Positions 32,344 through 44,026 of a stretch of 53,718 bases of DNA are shown piece after piece. The position numbers were made by a program, and so were the translations under genes. The stretch is from Acidimicrobiaceae bacterium. GTDB lineage: Bacteria; Actinomycetota; Acidimicrobiia; Acidimicrobiales; RAAP-2. The notes beneath the pieces were generated by a model. That model saw nothing but the letters and a program-made list of their open reading frames with translations, searched no databases and was not told where the DNA came from. The number at the start of each line of letters is the position of its first letter. Position 1 is the first letter of the stretch. The stretch spans positions 75,638 to 129,355 of the forward strand of contig PKYQ01000009.1 of NCBI GenBank assembly GCA_003133685.1, written 5' to 3'.

Positions 32344-33594
32344 ATGGCTTCTGCGTCGTTCGCGCCGCTTCGTCACCGAAGTTTCGCCCTCTCCCTCACC
32401 TCATCGTTCGTCTCTTCGACCGGGACCTGGATGCAGACGGTGGCGCTCGGCGTCTATCTCACCGAGACGACGCACGACGCGCTGTGGCTCGGTCTCTTGA
32501 CGGTGTGCGCGTGGACGCCGGCGCTGATCGGCGCGCCGTTGGGTGGCGTCATTGCCGACCGCGTGGTTCGACAGCGCTGGATCCAGGCCAACAATCTCGT
32601 GATGGCCCTCACCGCGAGCGCGCTCGCGACGGCCGAGCTGACCCATCACCTGACGCCGCAGTTGGCCTGCTACCTCGCCATCGTCGAAGGACTCTGCAGT
32701 TCGGCGTCGTGGGCTGCGTGGCAGTCGTTGTTGCCGGACCTCGTCGATCGTGATGAGGTCTTCGCCGCGGTGTCATTGTCGTCGGCGCAGTTCAACCTCG
32801 GTCGCATCATCGGCCCGTTGTTGGCCGGAGTGACGCTGGCGTTCGCCTCGCCCGGCATCTGTTTTGCGATCAACGCCGCGTCGTTCGTCTTCGTCGTCGT
32901 GATGTTCTCCTTCGTGCGATCGGCGCCTCGACCCAAACCGACGACGTCCATACGCATCTGGTTCGAAACGAAGCACGGCGTCGTGCGCGCGTGGGCCGTG
33001 AAGGGCTGTCGCTACCCGATCATCGGCATCGGGACCGTCGCGTTCATTGCCAGTCCCTTCATCGCGCTGGTACCGGCCATGGCCATCCAGACGTTGCACT
33101 CTGGTCGCACGGGCGTGGCGTGGCTGGTGGCCGCCCAGGGCGTCGGTGCCGTCATCGGCGCGGTGACCCTGCCCGGGGTCGCTCGACGAACGTCGCGAAT
33201 CGCCGTCCTTCGCGCTTCACTCGCGACGGTGGCGTTGGCGCTCGCGCTCTATGGCTGTAGCCAGACCCTCGGGTTCGCGGTGGCGTCACTGGTGTTGCTC
33301 GGTGGTGCCTACGTCGGCACGTTGACGGGACTCAACACCGCCGTGCAATTACACGCCCCCGCGAGTGAACGTTCGCGAATACTTTCGCTCTATACGCTCT
33401 CGCTCTCGATCTTCTATCCGCTCGGCGCCCTCGTGCAGGCGGCGTTCGCGCGAGCGTGGGGCGTGCGTCCGGTCACGGTGTGTGACGCAGTCCTACTGGC
33501 GCTCGTTTTAGGAATCGTCACGCTCTGGCGCCCCGAGTTTTGGCGCGAGATCGCCGCGACACCGAATGAGCCCGCGGTTTTGCTGGCAGACTAG
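32344..33594 (+). CDS. MFS transporter, MFS_3 (EntS-like) type
   Basis: A 416-residue, 12-helix transporter. The start FAPLRHRSFALSLTSSFVSSTGTWMQTVALG and the loop APLGGVIADRVVRQRW are typical of the MFS_3 group, which includes the enterobactin exporter EntS. Efflux of a small molecule is likely, but no siderophore genes are nearby. The stop is four bases before the start of the aldehyde dehydrogenase gene, although that gene also seems to have its own -10 inside the MFS end. Confidence 0.87.
   Translation: MASASFAPLRHRSFALSLTSSFVSSTGTWMQTVALGVYLTETTHDALWLGLLTVCAWTPALIGAPLGGVIADRVVRQRWIQANNLVMALTASALATAELTHHLTPQLACYLAIVEGLCSSASWAAWQSLLPDLVDRDEVFAAVSLSSAQFNLGRIIGPLLAGVTLAFASPGICFAINAASFVFVVVMFSFVRSAPRPKPTTSIRIWFETKHGVVRAWAVKGCRYPIIGIGTVAFIASPFIALVPAMAIQTLHSGRTGVAWLVAAQGVGAVIGAVTLPGVARRTSRIAVLRASLATVALALALYGCSQTLGFAVASLVLLGGAYVGTLTGLNTAVQLHAPASERSRILSLYTLSLSIFYPLGALVQAAFARAWGVRPVTVCDAVLLALVLGIVTLWRPEFWREIAATPNEPAVLLAD
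33587..33592 (+). promoter_or_regulatory. -10-like CAGACT before aldehyde dehydrogenase
   Basis: CTGGCAGACT ends six bases before ATG 33599. The same ten bases occur at the same spacing before mnmA (36136-36145). The hexamer departs from TAnnnT at its first base. Confidence 0.4.
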
Positions 33595-33598
33595 AGCC

Positions 33599-34963
33599 AT
33601 GTCATTCACCGCAATTAATCCCGCCACCGAAGAGTTCGTCGCTGAGTTTGATGCCCACAGCGACGCTGACGTCGAACACGCCCTCGCCCACTCGGCGAGC
33701 GCGTTCGAGGAGTGGCGCGCGACGCCTTTATCTGAGCGCGCACATCTGATGATTCGCGCCGCCGAAATGCTCGAGAGCGAGGTCCCGGTCGTCGCTGAAC
33801 TGTTGACGAGCGAGATGGGCAAGACCTTCACCGCCGCCAAGGGCGAAGTCGCCAAGTGCGCTCAGACCATGCGCTACTACGCCGAGCACGCCGAAGCCAT
33901 GTTGCGCGACGAGAGTGTCACGACGAGCGGGTCACGTAGCGGCATTCGCTACGACCCGATTGGTGCCGTATTGGCGGTGATGCCCTGGAACTACCCGCTC
34001 TGGCAGTTCATCCGCGTTGCCGCGCCCACCGTGATGGCGGGCAACGTAATGGTTCTGAAGCACGCCTCGAACGTGCCGGGATGCGCGAAGTTCATCGAGG
34101 ACCTCTTCACGCGCTCCGGGTTCCCCAAAGGTGTCGTGACGACACTCTTCGTGAGCCACGACCAGATCCCACGTATCATCGCCGACCCGCGCATCGCCGC
34201 GGTGACGCTCACGGGATCGGACCGCGCCGGTCGTTCGGTCGCGGAGATCGCGGGCCAGCACTTGAAGAAGTCCGTCCTCGAGTTGGGCGGCTCCGATCCA
34301 TTCATCGTCGCGAGCTCGGCGGATATGGACGCCACGGTGCCGTTGGCGGTCACGGCGCGCATCCAGAACAACGGACAGTCCTGCATAGCGTCCAAGCGTT
34401 TCATCGTCGTGCGCGAGCGCGCCGATGAGTTCATCGCAAAGTTCGTCGAGGCAATGGCCGCCGTTCCGATCGGCGATCCGATGGACCCCGCGACGGTCCT
34501 CGGTCCGGTCGTGAGTCGAAGTCAGCTCGATGAGTTGACCGCCCAGGTCGCGGACTCGCTCGCCAAGGGCGCGGTCGCTCGAACTGGCGGTGCCCCGTTG
34601 GAACGACGCGGTTACTACTTCCCGGCAACGGTGTTGACCGACGTTCCGACGGACTCGCGCGCCGGTTGCGAAGAGCTCTTCGGCCCGGTCGCCGTGGTCG
34701 AGGTCGTTGACGACCTCGACGCCGCGATTGCGTTCGCCAACGCGACGCCGTGGGGACTCGGTGGCGCGATCCACGCGACGGACCAGAAGGAGATCGACGC
34801 CGCCATCGCCGGACTCGACGTCGGTATGGTCTTCGCCAACTCCATCGTCGCCTCGATGCCCGAACTGCCCTTCGGTGGGACTAAAGAGTCGGGCTTCGGT
34901 CGCGAATTGGGCGAGTTTGGCGTACGCGAGTTCACGAACGTCAAATCGTTCTACGTGGCGTGA
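33599..34963 (+). CDS. Aldehyde dehydrogenase, succinate-semialdehyde type
   Basis: A 454-residue aldehyde dehydrogenase. Catalytic residues are N131 (PWNYP), E228 (LELGG) and C262 (GQSCIASKR). The opening FTAINPATEEFVAEF and the GGSDPFIV variant after the glutamate place it with NADP-type succinate-semialdehyde dehydrogenases (GabD/YneI-like). It would oxidise succinate semialdehyde to succinate, the last step of GABA breakdown, and could take over GABA carbon from the polyamine locus 12 kb upstream. No GABA aminotransferase is seen in the window. The stop overlaps the cysteine desulfurase start. Confidence 0.83.
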   Translation: MSFTAINPATEEFVAEFDAHSDADVEHALAHSASAFEEWRATPLSERAHLMIRAAEMLESEVPVVAELLTSEMGKTFTAAKGEVAKCAQTMRYYAEHAEAMLRDESVTTSGSRSGIRYDPIGAVLAVMPWNYPLWQFIRVAAPTVMAGNVMVLKHASNVPGCAKFIEDLFTRSGFPKGVVTTLFVSHDQIPRIIADPRIAAVTLTGSDRAGRSVAEIAGQHLKKSVLELGGSDPFIVASSADMDATVPLAVTARIQNNGQSCIASKRFIVVRERADEFIAKFVEAMAAVPIGDPMDPATVLGPVVSRSQLDELTAQVADSLAKGAVARTGGAPLERRGYYFPATVLTDVPTDSRAGCEELFGPVAVVEVVDDLDAAIAFANATPWGLGGAIHATDQKEIDAAIAGLDVGMVFANSIVASMPELPFGGTKESGFGRELGEFGVREFTNVKSFYVA

Positions 34964-36123
34964 GCCAGTACTACTTTGACCACGCGGCCTCAGCGCCGCG
35001 ACGCGACGAGGTCGCCGACGCCATGGCGCCGTGGCAACGCGGCGTCGTTGGCAATCCCTCGGGCAGCCACAAAGCAGCGCGTGACGCTCGACGAGCTGTC
35101 GAGGAGGCGCGCGACGAGGTCGCGGCGTTCATCGGCGCCAAACCGGGTGGCGTCATCTTCACCGGGGGCGGCACCGAGTCCTGTGACCTCGCCATCGTCG
35201 GCGTCACGAGTCGCCATCGCCGCCAGCACGAGACCTCCGAGATTGTGATTAGCCGTATTGAGCACCACGCGGTTACCGACGCCGCCGAAAAGATGGCGCG
35301 TGACTACGACGACGTGCGCGTGAGCTACGTCGACGTCGACGGTGACGGCGTCGTTGACCTCGACTCGCTCACGTCGAAGCTGAGTGACGACACCGCGATC
35401 GTGAGCGTCATGGCGGCCAACAACGAAACCGGGGTTCGTCAGCCGCTCGACGGGGTAAGTGCCCTATCGAAATTGATCATTCCCGGGGGCCTGCTCACGC
35501 ACACGGACGCCATCGCCGCGGCGTCGTGGGTGAACCTCGCCAGCCTGACCGCCTCGACCGACATGGTCTCAATCTGCGCGCACAAGATCGGTGGACCGGT
35601 CAACTCGGGCGCGCTGGTCCTACGCAGCGACATTGCACTCGACGCCGTTATTCCCGGCGGGGGACAGGAGCGCGGTCGTCGCGGCGGCACCGTCGACGTC
35701 GCCGCGGCCGTGGGACTCGCCACCGCGGCACGACTCACGATGAAAGAACTCGCCGAGGTGAACGACCGGGTGCTCGACTTCCAGGAGAAGCTCGTCGCGG
35801 CGGTGAGCTTGATTCCCGGATGTCGGGTCACGGGTCTCGGCGCTTTGCGCGTGCCCGGTAGCGTGCACGTGACGTTCGAAGACCTCGCGAGCGACGAACT
35901 TCTCTTTTTGTTGGACCAAGAGGGCGTGTGCGCGTCGGCCGCCGCGAGCTGTTCGAGCGGCGCGGCCAGCCCCAGTCACGTGTTGGCCGCGATGGGCGTG
36001 TCGCACGAGCGCGCGCGTGGGTCACTGCGCCTTTCGATGGGGGCCGAGACGACCGAAGAAGAGGTCGACGCCGTCATCGCAATTCTTTCGGCCGTCGTCT
36101 ACCGGTTGCGCGCCGAGGCATAG
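34960..36123 (+). CDS. Cysteine desulfurase (IscS/NifS-like) with diverged cofactor site
   Basis: A 387-residue fold type I PLP enzyme. The PLP lysine is K209 (CAHKIGGP), the persulfide cysteine C331 (ASCSSGAASPSHVL), and the stacking histidine lies in EHHAV. It mobilises sulfur from cysteine; mnmA follows 28 bases later, so tRNA thiolation is the likely destination. Two positions usually fixed in IscS differ. The glutamine that contacts PLP (HVDATQS in E. coli) is alanine here (HTDAIAA, A186), and the TESNN asparagine is aspartate (TESCD). The GTG start overlaps the previous stop. Activity is likely but may be altered. Confidence 0.85.
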   Translation: MSQYYFDHAASAPRRDEVADAMAPWQRGVVGNPSGSHKAARDARRAVEEARDEVAAFIGAKPGGVIFTGGGTESCDLAIVGVTSRHRRQHETSEIVISRIEHHAVTDAAEKMARDYDDVRVSYVDVDGDGVVDLDSLTSKLSDDTAIVSVMAANNETGVRQPLDGVSALSKLIIPGGLLTHTDAIAAASWVNLASLTASTDMVSICAHKIGGPVNSGALVLRSDIALDAVIPGGGQERGRRGGTVDVAAAVGLATAARLTMKELAEVNDRVLDFQEKLVAAVSLIPGCRVTGLGALRVPGSVHVTFEDLASDELLFLLDQEGVCASAAASCSSGAASPSHVLAAMGVSHERARGSLRLSMGAETTEEEVDAVIAILSAVVYRLRAEA

Positions 36124-36139
36124 AGGTCCTGGCGACTGG

Positions 36140-36145
36140 CAGACT
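36140..36145 (+). promoter_or_regulatory. -10-like CAGACT before mnmA
   Basis: CAGACT ends six bases before GTG 36152, in the same CTGGCAGACT context as at 33583-33592. Confidence 0.4.
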
Positions 36146-36151
36146 GGGACG

Positions 36152-39240
<3,089 letters not shown>

Positions 39241-39268
39241 GTCCAAATCGGTATGGTTATGAGGGACT

Positions 39269-41170
39269 ATGCCACCACCCACCTTCGCCAACGGACACCT
39301 TTTGGTCAACCGCTACCGGATCCAGGAGCTCTTGGGTATTGGCGACACGGCCGAGGTCTACCTGGCCGACGACCAGTCGCTCCAGCGTTCGGTCGTGGTA
39401 AAGGTGTTGTTACCTCGACTGGCCGGCCACGAGGACGTCCGTCGCGCCTTTCGCGAGCGAATCATCAAGGCCGCCACCCTGAGCCACTCGCACCTCGCGC
39501 GCGTCTTTGACGGCGGTCAAGAGTCCGGTTCGATCTTCATGATCTGTGAGTACCTCAGTGGAGGATCGCTCGAGGACGTGCTCTCGAGCGGACGCAGGCT
39601 GAGCGTCGATGACGGTGCTCGACTCGGTCGCGACGTGGGCAGTGCGTTGGCCTACGTGCACGAGAACGGCATGGTGCACGGCGTGCTCTCCCCGTCGAAG
39701 TTATTGCTCGACGAAGAAGGTCGCATCCGTGTGAGTGACATCGCGTTGGCCGGAATCGGCACCGAGTACCGCGAACGCGTGACGCTCGACGACGTGCGCT
39801 TCCTCAGTCCCGAGCAGGCGATCGGCGACCCGGCCAATCCTCGCAGCGACGTCTACGCCTTGGCCCTCATCCTTTATGAGGCGGTGACCGGCATAACGCC
39901 TTTCGACGGCGTGACGCCGGAGGCCGTGTTGCGTGCGCGCATCAACGCGACGCTGCCCATGCGACCGGAACTCGGCACGCTTGACATGATCCTCGCGCAA
40001 GCGGCGGTCTCGGATCCGCGGCAACGTCTGGACGCCGAACAGTTCGCGAGTCGACTCGGCGCGGTCGTGAGCGACTTCGCCCCGCTCGTGATACCTCCCG
40101 TCGGGGGAGAAGTGCCGCTGCTCAGCCAATACCGGCCGTCGGAGCCAAGAAACTCGGTTGGCTTTCGGCCCCCGTCGCCCGATCAGATCACCGGCGCGAC
40201 CGCAGCTGTCTCGTCGATTGGTCGCACCGGTGCGCCGCGTCACGCCCGTCCGGCCGATGAGTGGGTCACGACGAGCTCGCCCGTCGGTCGAAGTCGAAGC
40301 GTCCGCGGCGACTTCGACGACCAGGACTACGCGCGGCTTGCGCCGTCTCGTCGACTGGTGTTTCTCGTGGCCGCAGTGGTCCTGCTCGTCGTGGCGATCG
40401 GTGGCGGAATCGCCTGGAAGGTCGGGCTGTTCAGCCAGGACAACTCGGTGCCGAACTTCGTCGGCGTGAATCTGGGCGAGTACCAGAACGCCAGCTTCAC
40501 CAGCAACGCGGGAATCGTGAGCCTTCGATCGACCGTGAAAACGGACGGGTTCGTCCTCCACATCAAGCACGCGTTCTCTACGAGCGCCAAGGGTGGCACA
40601 ATCATCTCTCAGTCACCGGCGTACAACACCGAAGCCACGAGCGGCCAAGCGATCACGGTGACCGTCTCCGACGGCGTCCAGACGGTGCGAATCCCCGCCT
40701 CGCTCATCGGCGAGACGTGCGCCGTGGCCGGACCGAAGCTCGTGCACCTGCACCTCGCCGTGCGCTGCCCGGCGAATCGGTTGATCTCGAGCGCGACCGT
40801 TCCGATCGATCGGATCGCGCGAATCGTCAACACCGCTGGTAAATCGATCACGACTGCGGCCGTACATTCGACCGTGATTCTGGAACGAAGTTCCGGCCCC
40901 GCGACGTCGACGACCACGACCACCGTGGCGACGTCGGGTACGACGACCACGACGGTCGCGGTCCAGAGCTTGGTCGCGGTGCCGAACGTCGTCGGAATGA
41001 ACGAGGCGCAAACGCTCGCCGCGATGACGGCGGCTGATCTCTATTACTCGACGACCGGTCCCGGCGCCTCGCCGACGACTCCCACCTGGACGAAGGTCGT
41101 CTCGGAGAACCCCGCCGCCGGCACGATGGTGAAGAAGCTTTCCCATGTAATTTTGACCGTCACCAAATGA
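39269..41170 (+). CDS. PASTA-domain transmembrane pseudokinase
   Basis: A 633-residue PknB-like protein. The kinase-like domain covers residues 12-265, one membrane helix 363-383, and the outside carries about three PASTA repeats (393-540 and 575-633) with a Thr-rich linker. The ATP side is partly kept: GIGDTAEV loop, K45, E63, D157. The catalytic loop is not. HRDxKxxN reads HGVLSPSK (H137, G138, V139, S141, K144), so the catalytic Asp, the following Lys and the Asn are all lost, and DFG reads DIA. It is therefore predicted to be a pseudokinase. It may sense muropeptides through PASTA and signal by binding partners. It follows ligA and overlaps the CxxC gene. Confidence 0.88.
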   Translation: MPPPTFANGHLLVNRYRIQELLGIGDTAEVYLADDQSLQRSVVVKVLLPRLAGHEDVRRAFRERIIKAATLSHSHLARVFDGGQESGSIFMICEYLSGGSLEDVLSSGRRLSVDDGARLGRDVGSALAYVHENGMVHGVLSPSKLLLDEEGRIRVSDIALAGIGTEYRERVTLDDVRFLSPEQAIGDPANPRSDVYALALILYEAVTGITPFDGVTPEAVLRARINATLPMRPELGTLDMILAQAAVSDPRQRLDAEQFASRLGAVVSDFAPLVIPPVGGEVPLLSQYRPSEPRNSVGFRPPSPDQITGATAAVSSIGRTGAPRHARPADEWVTTSSPVGRSRSVRGDFDDQDYARLAPSRRLVFLVAAVVLLVVAIGGGIAWKVGLFSQDNSVPNFVGVNLGEYQNASFTSNAGIVSLRSTVKTDGFVLHIKHAFSTSAKGGTIISQSPAYNTEATSGQAITVTVSDGVQTVRIPASLIGETCAVAGPKLVHLHLAVRCPANRLISSATVPIDRIARIVNTAGKSITTAAVHSTVILERSSGPATSTTTTTVATSGTTTTTVAVQSLVAVPNVVGMNEAQTLAAMTAADLYYSTTGPGASPTTPTWTKVVSENPAAGTMVKKLSHVILTVTK

Positions 41171-41466
41171 GCGCCGGGTGTGACCTGTGCGAAGCGGCGG
41201 TCATCACCACCCGGTATTTCGAGGACGACGACTGCTGGATCGCCGATTGCGAGATCTGCCTCGTGCCCATGGTCGTGTGGACCACGCATGACGACGTACC
41301 GCCCGAAGACGTAAAAGTCCGTCTGCGCACCGCGTTGAGCGCCGTCGCCGACAAAGAATTCGGCGACGGGAACTGGTCCTACGACGACCACATGCGTAAC
41401 ATCCCCGACCACTATCACGCGCACGCCCGGCCGCCGTACTTCTGGCGCCGGGGCCAGACCCGGTAG
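41167..41466 (+). CDS. Small double-CxxC protein, unknown function
   Basis: A 99-residue protein. Two CxxC pairs (CDLC at 5-8 and CEIC at 28-31), linked by a short aromatic stretch, suggest a zinc ribbon or a redox site. They are followed by VPMVVWTTHDDVPPEDV and a His-rich tail (DHYHAHARP). I do not recognise a named family. The ATG overlaps the pseudokinase stop (ATGA), so it is translated with it and could be a functional partner. A 52-base gap with a Shine-Dalgarno follows before the SDR gene. Confidence 0.72.
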   Translation: MSAGCDLCEAAVITTRYFEDDDCWIADCEICLVPMVVWTTHDDVPPEDVKVRLRTALSAVADKEFGDGNWSYDDHMRNIPDHYHAHARPPYFWRRGQTR

Positions 41467-41518
41467 ACCCCGCCCACCTCATTACAATCGGGTCACCACA
41501 TTCTTTAAAGGGGTCACC

Positions 41519-42397
41519 ATGGGTGCGCTGGACGGTCGCGTAGCAATCATCACCGGAGCTGGTCGCGGTATCGGGCGAGAGCACGCGTTGCTCTTCGCCC
41601 ACGAAGGCGCAAAGGTCGTGGTCAACGACCTCGGGGGCGCACTCGACGGCTCGAGTCACGCCGCGTCGCCGGCCGAAGAGGTTGTCGCCGAGATCAAGGC
41701 CATGGGTGGTGAGGCCGTCGCGAATCACGACAACGTCGCGGAGTGGGAGGGCGGTCAGCGTCTAATCCAGTGTGCCCTCGAGACCTACGGCGCCCTGCAC
41801 GTGCTAGTGAACAACGCCGGCATCCTGCGCGACCGCGTGCTGGTGAACCTCAGTGAAGAGGACTGGGATTCGGTCATCAACGTCCACCTGAAGGGCCACT
41901 TCGTGCCAACGCGTCACGCCGCCCACTACTGGCGCGAGGAGGCCAAGGCCGGCAATCCCGTGAAGGCCGCCATCATCAACACGTCCTCGACCTCGGGCCT
42001 GCTCGGCAACATCGGTCAATCGAACTACGGCGCCGCGAAGGCCGGCATCGCCGCGTTCACCGTCATCATCGCCGAAGAGCTCGGTCGCTACGGCGTGCGC
42101 GCCAACGCGATTGCCCCCGCCGCGCGAACGCGAATGACCGAGTCGACGCCCGGTCTCTCGGATCACGTCGTCGCGCCCACGGACGCGTCGGTCTTTGACA
42201 CCTGGGACCCCGCCAACGTCTCGCCGTTGGTCGCGAGTCTGGCGATGGAGGACTGCGACATCACCGGTCAGGTCTTCTTCGTCCAGGGCGGTACCGTGCG
42301 AAAGTTTCAGAACTGGACGATGACCGCGACGCTCGAGAAGAACGATCGCTGGTCGGTGGCCGAACTGGCCGAGCAGCTGCCCACGCTCTTGCAGTGA
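41519..42397 (+). CDS. SDR-family dehydrogenase (3-hydroxyacyl-CoA type)
   Basis: A 292-residue short-chain dehydrogenase. The cofactor motif is TGAGRGIG (12-19), NNAG is at 98-101, and the catalytic Tyr and Lys are Y170 and K174 (SNYGAAKAG) with a Ser near 157. The VVNDLGGALDG stretch and long C-terminus resemble the dehydrogenase domain of multifunctional beta-oxidation enzymes (HSD17B4-like), so a 3-hydroxyacyl-CoA or steroid substrate is plausible. AAAGGGG precedes the ATG. The stop overlaps the GTG of the broken MFS gene. Confidence 0.85.
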   Translation: MGALDGRVAIITGAGRGIGREHALLFAHEGAKVVVNDLGGALDGSSHAASPAEEVVAEIKAMGGEAVANHDNVAEWEGGQRLIQCALETYGALHVLVNNAGILRDRVLVNLSEEDWDSVINVHLKGHFVPTRHAAHYWREEAKAGNPVKAAIINTSSTSGLLGNIGQSNYGAAKAGIAAFTVIIAEELGRYGVRANAIAPAARTRMTESTPGLSDHVVAPTDASVFDTWDPANVSPLVASLAMEDCDITGQVFFVQGGTVRKFQNWTMTATLEKNDRWSVAELAEQLPTLLQ

Positions 42398-44015
42398 GCG
42401 AGGAGCGCCGCGGGGCGCACGTCGACCGCGCGGACGCCGACGGTCTGCTGAACGCGCGCACCGATCCAGGTGCGGAGGCCTTCGGTGCGCTCGGCACCGA
42501 AGCCGGCAGCGACCTCAACTGGTTCGCACTCTTACGCCACCGCGCGCAGGCCCGCGCCGAAGGCTCGTCGCGCTACCAGTGGTGGGTGTTGTGGTCCCTG
42601 TTGGCCGGACTGTTCGCCTGAATTTCACCTTCACCGTATTTGTCGTCGCGTTGCCCACGGTGGCGGCGCAGTTCCACACCAGCGTCACCGTGCTGACGTG
42701 GACGATGGTCGGGCCGCTCCTCGCCTACGGACTGGCGGCACCGATTCTCGGTAAGACCGGTGACATCTACGGGCACCGACGTCTCTACCTCTACGGGCTC
42801 TTGGGGGCAATCGTTTCGGCGCTCTTGACCGCGCTCGCGCACAACGTGGACATGTTGTTGTTCGCGCGAACGCTGGACGGCGTGCAGGGCGCCGCGACGG
42901 GCACCGCATCGGGGGCCTTGATCAACTCGGTCTTCGGACGCGAGGAACGCGTGAAAGCCATGGGCTGGTGGAGTCTCGTGGGTGCCGGGGGACCGGTCAT
43001 TGGCGTGTCGCTCGGCGCGCCGATCATCGCGGCCTTCGGATGGCGCGCCCTCTTCTGGTTCCAGTTGGTCCTCATCGTTGCCGCCTTGTGCGTCGTGTCG
43101 ATCGTGCTGCCGAAGCGCCGAGGACTCGACCACGAAGAGGCCGAGGAGAAGGCGCGGGCGCGACGCGAGTTCAAGGAGATGGACTGGATTGGCAGTTGGT
43201 CGCTCTCGATTGCCGTGATGGCCGTCATGCTCGGACTCTCAATCGGTCCGAGCGTCGGGTGGACCAGTGTGTGGTGCGTCGGCACGTTCGTTCTCTCGGT
43301 GTTGATGACGGGCGCGTTCGTCCATCGAATTCGAACGGCGGAGCATCCGCTCATTCCGGCTGAGTATTTCCATCGAAGAAACTTCGTCATGCCGATGGTC
43401 CTTCGCGGTGCGGCGAACTTCGCCTATTTCGGTGCGTTCTTCCTCTTTCCCCTCCTCATGGAACAGGGCTACGGCTACTCGATCCCGCACGTCGGCGTGC
43501 TGGCGATCGCTCGACCGATAACGTTCTCCCTCTGTTCGCCCATCGCCGGCTACGTGGCCGTTCGTATCGGTGAACGCGTGAGCGCTATCGCCGGCGCGAC
43601 GTTCCTCACGGCGTCGCTCGCGCTCTTCGCACTGTTGCAACCCAGTTCGGGCGCGTGGATCGTCGCGATCGCGCTTGCTCTGTCGGGACTGGGGATGGGC
43701 GTCGCATTGCCCTCGTCGAGCTCGGTGATGGCCAATGAAGTGAAGGCGAATGAGTTCGGCGTCATGTCGGCCGCCCAGATGCTCGCGATGCAGGTTGGCG
43801 AAGTGGCCGGTATCCAGGTGCTCGAGACCGTGCAGCAGGCGTTGGTCCGTCGTCGCGGACTGATGCACGCCAAGCCCGGTCCGGCGTTACTGGATACCTT
43901 CCATTTGCCGTTCCTCGTCGGCGCGTGTGTCGGCGCGCTCGGACTGTTCGCCTCGCTCTTCATGCGATCGATTCCGCGTGAGCGCACGAAGAAGGCGCTC
44001 GTTTCTGACCGGTAG
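42394..44015 (+). pseudogene. MFS transporter with a one-base frameshift in helix 1
   Basis: Two overlapping frames together make one 14-helix-type MFS protein. The first frame (42394-42621) starts with a GTG overlapping the SDR stop, carries a soluble N-terminus and ends inside helix 1 at WWVLWSLLAGLFA followed by TGA. The second frame (up to 44015) continues exactly where it should, as NFTFTVFVVALPTVAAQFHTS, then LGKTGDIYGHRRLYLYG and the remaining helices. Adding one base near 42619 (for example GCC-GTG-AAT instead of GCC-TGA-AT) joins them as LFAVNFTF. The GTG at 42579 would give a non-hydrophobic, unusual start. It is either a sequencing error, a recent mutation, or a phase-variable or recoded gene. 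Confidence 0.72.
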
Positions 44016-44018
44016 GCT
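44013..44018 (+). promoter_or_regulatory. -10 of promoter before the hydrolase gene
   Basis: TAGGCT, eight bases before ATG 44027 and overlapping the end of the MFS gene. It may start the hydrolase-gatCAB transcript. Confidence 0.4.
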
Positions 44019-44026
44019 TTGGACCT

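Noticed and set aside
42579-42620. GTG 42579 as the true start of the MFS gene
   Set aside because: It would replace the hydrophobic first half of helix 1 with an Arg-containing non-helical stretch, whereas the other frame supplies the expected helix.
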